Shown: positions 21,880-34,412, numbered from the stretch's first letter. The stretch: 64,000 nucleotides of DNA from Symsagittifera roscoffensis (GCF_963678635.1 NC_087064.1:33022369-33086368); one strand, 5' to 3'. Numbers and translations are program-made. The notes: generated by a model not told the origin, from the sequence alone.

Positions 21880-23022
21880 TTACCCATTCAACGGGTTTGT
21901 TAACGCCTGTCCATTCTTTCTGCCCTCATCTTTTCTCATTAGGTTAGTCAAACTTGGTTCTACCTCCTCGGGCTTATCCTCGATGAAACCGTATTCCCAC
22001 GGATATAAGAGCTCTTTCCTTAAATCTTGGTTTATAGTACTCGTTTCGTCAACTAATCTTTTAATATCGTTAGCCGACGTATCCCTACTGGTCGTGTTCC
22101 AACGAGCGTTTGCTACTAATAATGTCCTCAGTGCTTTTGCCCGGTCTCTGTTTTTAGCTGACTCTACTTCCGACTTGAACGTAGGACTGACTTCTCTACT
22201 GTTTTGGCCCTTTCGTACGATTTTGACGTTATAGCGTGACTGGTCAACCAGTCTTTTCAATTGTGATGCGGTGAGGGCTGAACGCTCCAGGTGTTCCTTA
22301 TCTAAACGATCAGAGTTTTTAATGAACTTTTCCCTTAAGCTTTTGAATTCTGTTTTTGGAAGTCGTCCGAAATGTGCTTCGAATGGGGAGCATTTTATAG
22401 TTTTTTGCTTGCTCCACCTAAGATCTCGAATTATCGTGCTACGAGCAAGTTTCATTGATGTGACTTTTCCATCCAATAACTTAACTCCCAGTCTTCGTTT
22501 GATGGTTTGAATGGTTCGGTCAACCAGGCCACATCCCTGTGATCCCCTACTGGACAGAATGTTTGTTCGATATTGTATTCAGTACAGAACTTTTTCATTG
22601 TTTTGCATTTAAATCCCGAGAACTGATCAGTTCTTCTTGATTCAGGTATTCCGTGTGTATCAATATAAGTACGCAGAAATTTCACCGACGAATTTCCCCC
22701 AGTCGATTTTGTAACTTTTATTGAAGGAAATTTAGAATATCTATCTATAGCTGTAAGCAGGTAGATTTTCGTCCCCCTTTTTATCTTCTAATGGGCCCGC
22801 ATAATCTAATTGCAGTTCCTGCCCCGGCTGCGTGAGCAGTGTAAGTGGTTTTGACGCATTTTTTGGTATAATATATTTAACGTTCTTACCATAGCGAGTA
22901 CAGCTACGACATTCCTCTGCCATGCTCACAATATCTTTGTGCATATGTGGCCACCACAGGTATCGAGATACGTCCAACATGGCTTCTTGTCCTAGGTGGC
23001 CTCGGTGAATTCGTTTCAACAT
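21880..23022 (-). pseudogene. Gypsy-2 unit C integrase, frameshifted
   Basis: The landmarks and frame breaks are the same as in unit A: zinc module 22,741-23,022, core 22,452-22,685, C-terminus 21,880-22,476. At two positions where unit A differs (KTEYKSL, KNYDRL) units B and C agree with each other (KTEFKSL, KNSDRL), so B and C are the closer pair. Confidence 0.8.
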
Positions 23023-23077
23023 TTCAGGAAGCAGTTGTCCTGGATCGGCTAGTCGCCCATCTACTACGATATATCGT

Positions 23078-23593
23078 CTACAACGGCAATTTGATGCCAG
23101 AGTGAATTCGTATAGGGCCCATCATCTCGAATGAGTGGCGATCTTTCCGTTCTATCACTCTCCTTAACCTGTCCATCCATGTATCCTCCGTTGTTAGTTC
23201 GGAAAGTAGGTTTCGATCAAAAAGCTTCGACAAGTTGTGCAGGTTATTGTCTTCTAGTTGTTCAGCTTGTCGGATTTCGTCTTTTCTGGATTTCCTATCG
23301 CTTTTCCGTCCCCCAACTAGACTAATTTCAGGGCTTGATATGGAGCTGTCGGCCGTAATGTCCACTTCTAAAATTTTCGAATCGTTTCTTTCCGGTATGT
23401 TCTTCTGTGGACTAGACATTTCTGTTGACGCTTCTAGCTCCAGCAAACTCCACTGTATTACTTTGTCTGCCCGTTCTGACCCTAATAATTCCCAGAAGGA
23501 TCTAATACTTTTGGGCTCTGACTGTGGGGTCCCTGAATGTGTTGGTGTTGATGTTGATTGTCCTGAATCTCTTCTCTGGTTAGCGTTATCCAT
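23078..23593 (-). pseudogene. Gypsy-2 unit C RNase H-integrase linker
   Basis: The translation is identical to the linker frame of unit A at 15,898-16,413. Confidence 0.5.
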
Positions 23594-23599
23594 TTTCCG

Positions 23600-24610
23600 C
23601 TATTCAACCTGTGGTATATCGTCTTCTGAACTGTCTGATTCATGTCCTCGTTGTAGTGTTGTCGTTCTCCGGTACGTCGTTTCAGTCACTTGTTCCAGCA
23701 TTTGATTTCTATTTTGTTCTCGTTCAACTATGTTTATGGTCTTTCTCGGTTTTTCCTCCATTCTACTTTTTCTTTCTTGATATTGTTTTCTAGTATCGTC
23801 GACCGATTGTTTGCAATGAAAAAGTTTGCTTAAAGTGTTTGGGTCACAATTTGAGAGACGTGAGTTTTGACCGTTTTCGTTCAGGTCGAGCCCTGTTTGT
23901 TTTTGAACAGAACTGTTGTTATAGCAACCGCGGGATGACGCATCGTTTAATTCGTCCAATGTGTCCCTCAACCCAGAATGTTTTAGAATATTTTCATTCT
24001 GATTTGTGTTTACTGTATCGTTTAGCCGACTGCTTAAGCACTCGAGTGCTTTATGAAAACATTCAATCGACGCGACAACGAATTTTTCATCTAAGTATGT
24101 CTCTGGCCACGGTTCCCCGCTCGGCTCTCTTGACATATAGTCCAGAATCCCCATGTCTTTACATGGTATATGTACCACTCTAAATTGGTAAGGTAATAGC
24201 CTATCTACCCACCTAGTGAGTCGAGATTGGTACGTTTTGTTAGATTTATATTCTCCTAGTGCTGATGTAAGAGCTTTGTGGTCTGTAGCTAATATGCATT
24301 CTTTTCCCAGTAGATAGTGTTTAAATCTATCTACCGCCCAAACTACTGCGAGCAGTTCTAACTCGTTTGTCGAATACTTCTTTTCTTGAGTGTTAAGATA
24401 ACGTGATGCGAACACAATAGGTACCCATTCGTTATCATCTGTTTTCTGTTCTAAAGTTGCTCCGAGGCCACTGTGACTTGCATCACACTTTACTCGAGTA
24501 TCCTTTTTGGGGTCATAGTAATGAATTTGTGCGATCTTTGCCACCGCGTTTTTTATTTCTTCGAAAATCAAAGAGTGCTGTTCCCCCCATTCAAATTTTT
24601 TCACGGGCAA
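23600..24610 (-). pseudogene. Gypsy-2 unit C RNase H
   Basis: The frame is the same 336-residue one as in unit A, with one visible change (DLNENG against DRNENG). All four acidic landmark positions are present. Confidence 0.85.
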
Positions 24611-25489
24611 TTTAATTTTTTCATCTTCCTTTTCTCGTTTTCTTCTCTTAACAGTGGTCTGAGCTGATCGGTTAAGCTGGCAGCGTTAGAAATGAATTTA
24701 AAAAGATGGTTAATGCTACCCATAAACGATCTTAATTGTTTTAGAGACTTCGGGTGTTGCACTTTTAGTATTGCCTCTGTCTTGGTGACTTTTGGTGTTA
24801 TTACTTCTGGAGTAAGTTTGTGAACTAACCAGTTCACCTCTGTTTGAAAAAATGCGCATTTTTCCAAATTTAACGCTAGCTTTTCATTATCCAATTTCTT
24901 TAAAACGTCGGTTACTAGCTGTTCATGTTCGGGTTTTTCCCCCTCTGTTACGATCAGAAAGTCATCAAGAAAGCAGAAGGTGTTTTTTGCATGATTTAGT
25001 GTTCGATCCATGGTTTTTTGAAATTCTGCTAGTCCGTAGAACCCGGTTAGAAGCCTATATGTTCTTGATGCCTGCCCACCCACTATGTTAAAGTTACACT
25101 GCTTATCTGTTTCAGCAATTTGGTCTAATTTGACCATAAGCATATTTCAGATCCAATACCGTGAAATACAACGTACCGGCTGTTTTGGCAGTTACTATTT
25201 GACTTACTCCATCCAATAATCCACCAACATTCGGCATCTGATATTTGTTGTTATACAGTTGCTTATTTATGAGTTTTGCATCTAACGCCAATTTAATGGA
25301 ACCGTCTTTTTTTACGGTAACTACTATTGGAGCAATGAAGTCACTTGTGCATTTGTCAAGTTTTGTTATATGACCCTCTGATAACAACTTCGATAGTTCT
25401 GCTTGAACTTTTTCTTGTATATGTATAGGATTCCTCCTACCTTTTTCTTGAATGGGGCATAGTGGGTATTTTAATTTTGTGTTAACCAC
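24601..25489 (-). pseudogene. Gypsy-2 unit C reverse transcriptase, frameshifted
   Basis: Frames 25,112-25,489 and 24,601-25,143 match unit A exactly in translation, including the frameshift after VLDLKYAYGQI and the missing residues in GFYGLAEFQ. Confidence 0.85.
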
Positions 25490-25686
25490 GTGATTTTTTT
25501 ATTCCTCTTTTCGATCAAACAGGGACTGGAACTTTTGGTAAAATTGATGCTTCATACCTTCCGACTGCTCGCACAGTAGCACGTCAAATCTGGATTTTTG
25601 TGAAAGTGCTGACTTCTGTGACGTCTGTATTCCCAATTTTCACTGTAAATCTAATCCCACAATACATCGTGCTCGGCGTACTGTCA

Positions 25687-26292
25687 CTAATAACGATTCG
25701 TCTTGCACATCCCATCCGCTGACCTTATACTAGTACATAAAGCTCCTAGTATTTGAATTGGTTGTTTGTTATAATCATCAAACTGTGTCGTCAGGTTCAG
25801 TTCTTCAGCTGGGATGAATTTTAACTTTGGAGCTCCCTCCATCAGTTGTTTTGCCGTTGTCCAATTCAGAAACGATATTGCACTTCCCCTATCGATCGTC
25901 ATATTTATAATATGTTTGTCGATTCTTACTGACGCCCTCAATGCTTTTATTTGATGTGATTTTGGGTCTCTTCTAATGTCAGTTTTTCGAATAACCGTTG
26001 TATCTTTTATCACACTGTTGTCTTTGACTCCTGATATTATTTTTCCAATTTCTTCAGGCCAATCACGTAACCTGGGTTCGACCACCATGATTTCGAAGTC
26101 CTCACAGGAATCAAAACTGTGAATTAAGTTGCACTCTTCTTCCGAACTAGAGTTTTCTTCAGTAATCTCGTTCACTTGGTTCGATCGACACATTTTTGCA
26201 AAATGGTTTTGCTTATTACAGCTTTTAAACGTTTTACAGCTGGAGAACTCTTCAGATGTCCTTCCCCAAATGTTCTGCCACATGTGGTACAT
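25687..26292 (-). pseudogene. Gypsy-2 unit C zinc knuckle and aspartic protease
   Basis: As in unit A: CNKQNHFAKMC knuckle core and MTIDRGSAISFL with the altered active site. Two substitutions separate the copies (TTQFDDYN against TTQFVDYN, ADGMCK against ADGKCK). Confidence 0.7.
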
Positions 26293-26492
26293 GGTTTTTT
26301 CTCAGTTCTGGTTTTTGTGTCTTTGGTATCGTTTTATTTCTTTTTGAATTGATCCCGATTCGATCTCCTGTAAATCTGATTTTTATTTTCAACAGCCATA
26401 ATTGGCTCCTGTTTTATTTTAATCTGCGGCCCAAAAAATTGTCCTCCATTTGAGCTTCCTACTACCGATTTCTGAAATGCTTGTGTCGTTTG

Positions 26493-27242
26493 CTAGCTTT
26501 GTTCAAATTTAATAGCTCGTTTGAGTACTTCATCTGATGCGAACGTTTCAAATGTCAGTGTATTTTGAAGTGCAGTATTCTTCATTCGTGATATGAATAG
26601 ATCTCGCACCAATTCTTCTTCCAATCCACCCAATTTGGCCCTAGCTGCTTGTGAAGTTAAAGCCGCATGGAAAGACTCCAAAATCACTCCAGATTCTTGT
26701 GTCCTGGTGAATAATCTGTATCTCTCATACGTAATGTTTTTCGTTTTTTCAAGTGATACTTGAGCCAATCTCACCATATCTCTGAACTCAAGTTTTGATA
26801 TTTCAATAAGTGGTTTTTTCTGTACGAATTTCTTCTTTCCTTTTGGCCTAACGCCAGAAACAAACAAGACGTAAGTCGTTTTTGAACTTCGTTGTAAAAC
26901 ACATTATGTCCTACCTTGGGTCCGCGTTCCCTTCTCTCTTCGTTTTCGAGTATTACTTTGTCTCTTCTTAGTCTATCTCTCGCCTCCCGATCCGTTACTG
27001 CCTGTGCAGTTTCAGTTTCTCCTGGGGTTTCAGGGCGAGGCATTGGCTCATCAATGACTTCTTTCGGTTCTTCTAGTATTATCTCAGGATTCACACTTTC
27101 TCTGACCGTCACTGCTAGCATAAATTGATCCAACCAAATTTCGAAATTTCACGGTGGATCCGAGCTAGCTGAGGTCCAGAACACTGGTGTACCCATGTCC
27201 GTTCGATTATCCTGTGCAATGAATTCTGCTGGCTGTGCCATG
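26493..27242 (-). pseudogene. Gypsy-2 unit C gag
   Basis: The start ATG at 27,242 opens MAQPAEFIAQ and PVFWTSASS. An in-frame TGA follows at about residue 31. The frame resumes with NFEIWLDQFMLAV (27,133 to about 26,771), then shifts to 26,867-26,493, where ALTSQAARAKLGGLEEELVR and LFISRMKNTALQNTL resemble the capsid region of invertebrate gypsy gag proteins. The MAQPA start and a nearby P-[VI/T]-FW motif are shared with Gypsy-3 gag (39,073-39,438). The protein would form the particle; this copy is broken. Confidence 0.7.
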
Positions 27243-27636
27243 TGGTAATGCTATAAGCTCAATTGAAAATGATATAGTTTCAAGAGTTTAATTCAAACCG
27301 AAACTTTGTTTTCTTTCATAATCTGCGGTTCCGTGAACCAGCTCAATAGACGTATCTTGGTACGCATAGCTCAACAACTAACTAAAGTCTAAACAGCGAT
27401 CAACACTCCATGACCTTGACATAACTTAACAACAATATATATAATTACAGAAACCGATATGCGTTCCAAGGTTAGTGTGCAGCGAGGTTAACATGGTTAC
27501 TGCACATGCAATCTGTGCTGTACCAAACTGCCCTGCTATGGTACCATTTTTTGAATTCAATGTTTTTTTGGCCAAAATGTAATTTGGCATTAAAAATATG
27601 TCCAGCGCAAAAACTAATTTATCAACCTGCATCTTA
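27241..27636 (-). repeat. Candidate 5' LTR of Gypsy-2
   Basis: Directly upstream of the gag ATG the minus strand reads ACCACA|TGGCACAGCC. This fits an LTR ending in CA followed by a primer-binding site starting TGG, as in Gypsy-3. The other LTR border was not determined, and no partner copy was found at the left end of the array. The rest up to the MITE at 27,637 has no gene. Confidence 0.35.
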
Positions 27637-27998
27637 CAGGGGAGGATTTAGGGAGTATGGAAAACAAACGCCCCCACTCCCCCCCCCCCTCAGAGATTTG
27701 CCCCCATGTCAACCAAAGTGTCCTCCTTTGATAAAGTTTTAAGACATCCATTTTCGGCTGACCAACCCAAAAGTTTTCCTAACGGCGCCTTAATAGAAAA
27801 TAGCAAAAAATATACCTTTATTTTTTGCTAAATAGCAAAAAGATAAAAGCAAAAAATATACCTTTGGCAAAAAAAATATATCAGATTTTTGGTCACAAAC
27901 GGGGAGTGGTTGGAAAGGTCGACCTAGCAAATAGGTCAACAAAATTTTTGAGAAGTTTTTGAAAATCCCTTCTCGAGAAAACCCTAGATCCGCTCCTG
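27637..27998. mobile_element. hAT-type MITE, second copy
   Basis: It begins CAGGGGAGGATTTAGGGAG and ends CCTAGATCCGCTCCTG, matching the termini of the element at 229-586. The interior shares the G/C-run near the left end and the GCTGACCAACCC segment. I could not see a clear 8-bp duplication around it, so its flanks have probably diverged. Confidence 0.75.
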
Positions 27999-28159
27999 CT
28001 CTAAATCAAGATTAGTAATAACCTCCAGAGAGGAATGCTTAAACTTGAAATACAAATCTTTCAAGATTTCTTGCAGGACACTATGCAAGAAAATACTTTA
28101 TACTTACTTTGTTTGACAAGATGAGTGCAATTTTTTTTAATCTTTCTAGATAAGCATTC

Positions 28160-29357
28160 TGCTTGCAGGAAATACACAAGATTTTAAATTTTAACCAAAA
28201 ATGTATGTGTTTGTTGAAATATTTTGCTGTTTTGGATGAGATGAGTGCTTCTTGTAGTTGATGCTGCTCTCTAGAAGATGTTTATAAAAATCTTACTCTG
28301 AGAGAGCTGAACAATGTGAACCTCAAGACGATTGAAGCATGAGGTAAAGTCACGAGGGCATGAAATCCGAAGTTTTCAAAATTATTTACATGAAGTTTTA
28401 AGAAATTGTTCAAAATAGGCACACTAATTCATTCTTCTTAAGCGATCCCAAAATGAAGAGAAAATTATTGAGCAATTAGTATGGTGTTGTTGATAAAAAA
28501 AGGAGAAAAAATAAGCACTTACCTGTCAATAAAAGTAGTGAATACATCAAATCTGTTTTTTTTTCTATCAAAATGGCACAACCAGAGTCTTTTTTCATTA
28601 ATCTTATGACAAGTTGAGCAAAATGTTAAATTTTATAAATTGCTTGAATGTGACTGGTCTATTGTCTATTTGTTCGAGCTTTGCTGATTTAAAGTCAAGG
28701 TTTTTTATTGCATTATTTGTTGCAAATAAGTATTGGTTTGAACATTTCGATTTCAAAGGCCTAGCTGAAAGCTGTATTCAGTAAACGTAATTAAGCTTTT
28801 CAATGCAATCGACGGTTTTTTAGAGCTTACTCATTGCATTAGCTTTTCAATGAAGCCCATAATAATTTTTCTCATTCCAGTTAATTCCAAGTTGATTTTA
28901 TGGCAAGTCAAAAGCGAAATTTTTTTAAACATTGGACTAACTCATTCTAAACATGCAATTTTTTTTCATCTGAAGTCTCTCGCCCTTTTCTTGAACATAC
29001 CTTTCTATCTTTTGCAGTAGCAGTGTTTCGAACACCGGGTGCATAATCAACTCCACCTACTTCACTACTGATAATTTCTTTCTAGTCAAAAAGAATAATT
29101 TTAGCTCTGCAAAGTACAAAAATTATTTTTCTGCTCCTTAAAACAATCAGTTTTTACCGACTGAAATTTTTTTAACCTAATTTGTAAAGCACTGAACAAT
29201 TATCTTATGTTCCACGTACTTTGTATTGAAAAAAATTTAGTCTAAAGTATATCAAAAATATCATCGCAGCCATAATATATGAAAGCATTTTTATCCTCAT
29301 TTAACCCTGATCCAAAACCTAACGGTCTGCATACCGATTAGAACATCAGCGATTTAT
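28160..29357. repeat. 1.2-kb segment duplicated at 34.8-36.0 kb, copy 1
   Basis: Sequence from AATACACAAGATTTT to the CATCAGCGATTT region recurs at 34,838-36,027 with few differences. The first about 700 bp are not copia-like; the rest is the copia gag start and leader. It includes a strong minus-strand splice donor (CAG|GTAAGT at about 28,523). The duplicate suggests that part of a larger block moved or was copied as a unit. Confidence 0.8.
28523..28632 (-). other. Possible exon-like frame with Cys motif, copy 1
   Basis: A 36-codon minus-strand frame reads TFCSTCHKINEKRLWLCHF and then DRKKNRFDVFTTFID, ending exactly at a consensus donor CAG|GTAAGT. The C-x2-C...C spacing and basic composition look protein-like, but I found no acceptor upstream before the stop and no homology I can name. 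The same frame is kept in the second copy at 35,195-35,304. It could be a transposase exon remnant or chance. Confidence 0.25.
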
Positions 29358-29575
29358 CAAAGCTGAAGTTGCTTCACAGACTTCATACTTAGCAATATAT
29401 ATATTGGAACTTAAGAATTTTTTTTGATAATTTCTTTTCCTTAAATCTTGTACAAGCTCAGATCTCGCCGCGACGGATTACAATCTCCCCAAGCAACAAA
29501 AAAGTATCTACAAACTTATAGAACACCACATTATTTAAGTTTGTCAAATTGAACAGTTTATCAGTTTCTATCGAT

Positions 29576-29640
29576 CTTTTTCTCTTTCGCTCTCTTTCGC
29601 CCTCTTTCTCTCTCTTTTTCTTTCACTCTTTCTTTTAAAC
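29576..29640. repeat. CT-rich simple repeat
   Basis: Third copy of the pyrimidine tract in the copia-like leader. Confidence 0.8.
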
Positions 29641-30660
29641 GTCGTGTCTATATCATTCTCTCTTTCTTTCTCTAGTGTGCTTCCTTCGGTTTTGACTCGT
29701 GACTTCTTTGTGACTCCAGCCTCAATGCCTTGTCTCAATGACTTGTCTTCTCTCAGTTTTGCTGTGTTGTTTAGCTGCCAGTTCACTATCATCCTTGGGA
29801 CTTTTTTTCCTCGGTTTTCTTTTTTTTGATGTGAATTTACTTAAGTCAACAATTCACCGCAAGCTAGTCAAAATCTTTGTTAAGTCAGTCATTCTTTAAT
29901 TGTGACACGTAATTTGGGAGCGTGGAGCAAAAATTTTTACAGGTTGGTGGCAAAACTAGGTATAATCAACAGTCAAATTAGAGAGCGATAAAAGAGTAGT
30001 AAAGCAACTTCTATGTATATGGAAATTTCAACGCGTTTTAAGATCTGATTTCGTGATATGACATCGCGTGATATCGCTTGACATTGTGCAATATCCAATC
30101 ATGTTCCTAATTTGAATCGAAAAGTGAAAAAAGACGTCTTTATAAAGTAAGAAGTCATTTCTCCAAAACTTAGTTTTTTCCAATATATTTTCTTGAGTTT
30201 CATCGCGGATCCTATTATCTGAATTTCAAGGTCTGGATCTAACCACTAGATTTTGATTGATTTGATATAATTCTCTTGATCTTGGTTCATGGACTTTGTT
30301 CGCTAGGTTTCGATCTTAGTGTTTAATATCCTCAAACTGCTTTCCTGATGTGGCTCACCTGTTATGTATTTTTGAACCTGTTTCTCTGGATCAGTTTTCA
30401 TGTTTTTCCTTTTCAAGCATTTAGCTTTTCTGTTTTAAAAAAAAACCCTGAAAGCTCCCGAACTTTAAAGAATCCAATTATCAGTGCTTATTTAGCAAAT
30501 AACTTTGTTACCTTTCACAGTTTTTGAAGTTAATTTGCATTTTCTTGGTCAGACTTTGCATAAACCTGGCAATCATTGTTTGGTCGAAATTAGTGTTTTA
30601 CTTTTTCAACAATCAAAACTTTACTGCCCGAGTCGAGATTTTTCACCTGATTTGAAACAA

Positions 30661-30813
30661 TATTTGAGCGGTTTGAGCTGTTCTTTTAGCGCTCAAAATC
30701 TTGCTTCAAACTGAGCGGTTTGAGCGGTTTATCTAAATAAATTGCTCAAAACCGCTCAAATCTTGCGCGGTTTTTGAGCGTTTTTTAGCGTTCAAAAACC
30801 ACTCAAACCGCTC
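30661..30813. repeat. Foldback cluster of GCGGTTTGAG motifs, second copy
   Basis: As at 4936-5124, with outer motifs in opposite orientation. The middle part is shorter. Confidence 0.75.
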
Positions 30814-31376
30814 ATTTCGAAGCAAAATTTTGAAGCAAAATTAGGTATCATCCACAGTTGAATTCGAGAGCACTAAAAGATTAGTAAATCAACCTCAATG
30901 TAGTAGTTAGATCATGGTTGAAAGATGCCCGAGAGAAAAAGAGCCCGGGCTGAGGGCTCGAAGTTGCCGATGGCGGCTATTTTGCCCGATGCTGTTTTCA
31001 ACTGTTCTATGAGAGAAAGATGCCGGAAAATTGTGAAAAAGCCGGGAAAATTGCTAAAAAGACCGAAAAAGTTTGCAAAACTATGCAAATAATTTCTTTT
31101 TTATTCATGCCTTCTCATATTTCAATTTTCATTCATGCCTTGTCAAGGAAGAACATGTGTGCAAAAGCAATAACATACTCTTCATATATGAAAAGTTAAA
31201 CGCCTCTTGATTTTTGATCTCGTGAAATAAAATCGCGTGATATTGCGTGACATCGTGCAAAAATCAATCATGTTCTGAATTTGAACTGAAAAGTGGGAAG
31301 CGACTTTGTAATCTGTAATGTAAGAAGTTATTTGTCAAAGTTTTAACACATCTGCTTCCATTTTACGAAATGCGTT

Positions 31377-31673
31377 TTATCCCACACTAGAATGGAGATT
31401 CTGTTTTACCATGTCCCGTACGATTTTAGTTGAGAGCAAAATCAGTATTTTCTGTCCTAGCTCAAAAACCCTGATTAATTCGCTTGCTCTGCTTTCAAGC
31501 TTCTTACCCTCTAATATCTTTGAACCTTTATTCAAGTCCATACTCTGAAGTTTTACAACCTCATTGATGCTTCTCGACTCCTCCTTTAACGGTTCATCTA
31601 TGGAAGATTTAGTTTTTGGATGGGCTCTTAACTCATTTTGCAGCTCAACGTATTTCACTTTATCATCGTGTTT
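31377..31673 (-). pseudogene. Copia-like downstream pol remnant, second copy
   Basis: The frame reads KYVELQNELRAHPKTKSSID and, further on, LNKGSKILEGKKLES. It is homologous to 5496-5990 but open over a longer stretch. No catalytic motif was recognised. Confidence 0.35.
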
Positions 31674-31712
31674 CTAATCAAATTCTAAGTATGCTTACAA
31701 AAAAATCTCAAA

Positions 31713-31943
31713 CTACTCTTCCGCTTTCCAAATCCCCTTTATTTTCCAATTGAAAAGATCTTTTTGCTCACTTAGAGGATAAATGGTTCCATTTCCTTGC
31801 TCAAGACATAGCTTTTCTCCAAAAACAACTCTAGCTCTTCCTCTAAAAATTTTTGAGACTGACACTAAGTTCCCTGAATTCGCTGATAAAAAGAAACAAT
31901 CACTTATTGTAACGTTTTCAAAAATTACTTGGGAGTCTCTCAA
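31713..31943 (-). pseudogene. Copia GAG-pre-integrase fragment, second copy
   Basis: The translation matches 6027-6257 except at a few positions near the N-terminus (MRDSQVIFEN against MRNSHIVFEN) and one Leu/Ile change after SVSK. NLVSVSK and GTIYPLSEQKDLFNW are present. Confidence 0.7.
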
Positions 31944-32407
31944 AGTTCATTGAACTCTCCTTTCTACTAAGACATAAGAGTCCGTTTTATTAGCATTTGA
32001 AACAAATCTACTAAAATTTTTGTCCAGAAAGTAATGTTTTATCCTTTATCATATTGCAAATTGCACTTAAACCTATAACTAAGTCAACCTCAACTCAATC
32101 AGTTGAGTTGTATGAACTAAAATGAATTTCATTGCTTTCAGCCACTCGTTGCTCTTCCCTTGTGTTTTTCCTTCTTACAATCCCTCGCTACTTGTCCTAA
32201 TTCTAAGCACCTGAAACTTTCCACAGGATTCTTATCACTGATTGAGTGGTTCACCTTATTCACTAGCTTGGATCTAAAAGGATCTAAAAAGTGTCATAAT
32301 TTAATGCACCTAAAACACGCTTTTTCCTATGAAATAAACGAATGTTGAATCACCTCCTATGATCGTTTTCAAAACAAGTCAAGTCTTTCTTACTTTCGGT
32401 CAAAAAA

Positions 32408-32655
32408 AAGTACTAAGTTATTGGGAAATGTCTTTAAGGATGATACAAACAGATATTTTTTCACTTAAACTCTCGCCTACTTCATCTAAATTGTAAATCA
32501 ACTCTTCAGCTCTAGAGTTATATTCGTCAACACTCTCGTTAGCTATCATTCTAATAGAGGTTAATTCTGAAATCATATGTGCACTCTCGGTCGCTCAGTG
32601 CTTTTAAATTTTTTACTCAAAACTTCCCAAGCCTTGTTTCCCTTGCCTTTATGGC
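32408..32655 (-). pseudogene. Copia-like gag, second copy, broken
   Basis: The nucleotide sequence is homologous to the gag at 6747-7034. A small deletion (CATATGTGCAC against TATATGATGCAC) and other changes break the frame. The degenerate zinc-knuckle region lies to its left around 32,160-32,350. Confidence 0.6.
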
Positions 32656-33325
32656 AAGTCAAAAGCGAAAAAATTTTTCTAAACATTGGACTAACTCATA
32701 CTAAACATGCAATTTCTTTTCATCTGAAATCTCTCGCCCTTTTCTTAAATATACGTTTCTATGTTTTGCAGTAGCAGTGTTTCAAACAACGGATGCATAA
32801 TCAATTTCATCTATTTCACTCCAAATAATTTCTTTCTAGTCAAAAAGAATAATTTTAGCTCTGCAAAATGCAAAAAAAATTTTTTGCTCCTTAAAACAAT
32901 CAATTTTAACCAACTGAAACATTTTCAACCTAATTTGAGATGCTCTGACCAAATATCTGATGTTCCACGTACTTTGTATTGGAAAAAATTTAGTCCTAAT
33001 TATATCAAAAACAACATCGCAGCTATAATATATGGAAGCATTTTTATCCTCATTTAATCCTGATCCAAAACCTAACGACCTGCGTACCGATTAGTACATC
33101 AGCGATTTATAAAAGCTTAAGTTGCTTCACAGACTTCATACTTAGCAATATATATATTGGAACTTTAGAAATTTTTTTGAAAATTTCTTTTCCTTAAATC
33201 TTGTACAAGCTCAGATCTCGCCGCGACGGATTACGATCTCCCCGAGCAACAAAAAAGTATCTACAAATTTATAGAACACCACATTATTTAAGTTTGTCAA
33301 ATTGAACAGTTTATCAGTTTCTATC

Positions 33326-33395
33326 GATCTTTTTCTCTTTCGCTCTCTTTCGCCCTCTTTCTCTCTCTATTTTTCTCTCTCTTTTTCTTTTAAAC
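33326..33395. repeat. CT-rich simple repeat
   Basis: Fourth copy of the pyrimidine tract in the copia-like leader. Confidence 0.8.
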
Positions 33396-34412
33396 TTCGT
33401 GTCTATATCATTCTCTCTTTTTCTTTCTCTAGTGTGCTTCCTTCGGCTTTGACTCGTGACTTCCTTGTGACTCCAGCTTCAATGCCCTGTCTCAATGACT
33501 TGTCTTATCTCAGTTTTGCTGTGTTGCTTAACTGCCAGTTCACTATCATCCTTGGGACTTTTTTCCTCTGTTTTCTTTTTTTTTGTTGTGATTTTACTTG
33601 TGTCAACAATTCACCGCAAGCTCTGTCAAAATCTTTGTTAAGTCAGTCATTCTTGAATTGTGACACGTAATTTGGGAGCTGGGCCCATAAATGTTCACAG
33701 GTTGGCGGCAAAACTAGGTATAATCAACAGTCGAATTAGAGAGCGATAAAAGAGTAGTAAATCAACTTCTATGAATATGGAAATTAACCGCGTGTTAAAA
33801 TCTGATCTCGTGATATGACATCGCGTGATATTGCGTGACATTGTGCAATATGCAATCTTGTTCCTATTTTAAACCGAAAAGTGAGAAATGACTTCTCTAT
33901 AAAGTAAGAAGTCATTTTTCTAAAACTTAATTTTTTCCAAAATGTTTTCTTGAGTTTCATCCCGGACCCTATTATCTGAATTTTAAATTCTGGATCTAAC
34001 CACTAGATTTTGAATGATTTGATATAGTTCTCTTGATCTTGGTTCATGGATTCTGTTCGCTTGGTTTCGACCTTAGTATTTAATGTCCTCAAACTGCTTT
34101 CATGATATGGCTCACCTGTTATGAAATTTTGAACCTGTTTCTCTGGATCAGTTTTTCATGCATTTTGCTTTTCTGTTTTAAGAATTCCAAAACCCTGAAA
34201 GCTCCCGAACATTAAAGCTTCCAATTATCAGTGCTTATTTAGCAAGTAACTTTGATACCTTTCACAGTTTTTGAAGTTAATTTGCATGATCTCGGTCAGA
34301 TTTTGCACATTTCTGGCAATCATTTTTTGGTCGAAAATAGTGTTTTTCACATTTTTGACAGTCAAAACCTCACTGCTCGAGTCGAGTTTGAGTTTTTTTA
34401 CCTAATTTGAAA

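Larger units (their letters stand above)
14071..27242 (-). mobile_element. Gypsy-2: head-to-tail triple array of a Ty3/gypsy element without internal LTRs
   Basis: Three units follow each other in the same orientation: A (14,071-19,409), B (19,410-21,222) and C (21,223-27,242). C runs from the gag start to the tail. A runs from mid-gag to the tail. B is like A but lacks protease, RT, RNase H and half of integrase. At both internal borders the element tail is joined to the same point in gag (ATTCGT|CAAAAACTGATC in plus orientation) with no LTR between. Full domains in A and C are nearly identical, including shared defects. The array therefore arose by tandem duplication of an already broken element. 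Confidence 0.85.

Noticed and set aside
27637-27998. 8-bp target duplication of the second MITE
   Set aside because: Flanks GCATCTTA and CTCTAAAT do not match; a duplication cannot be claimed.
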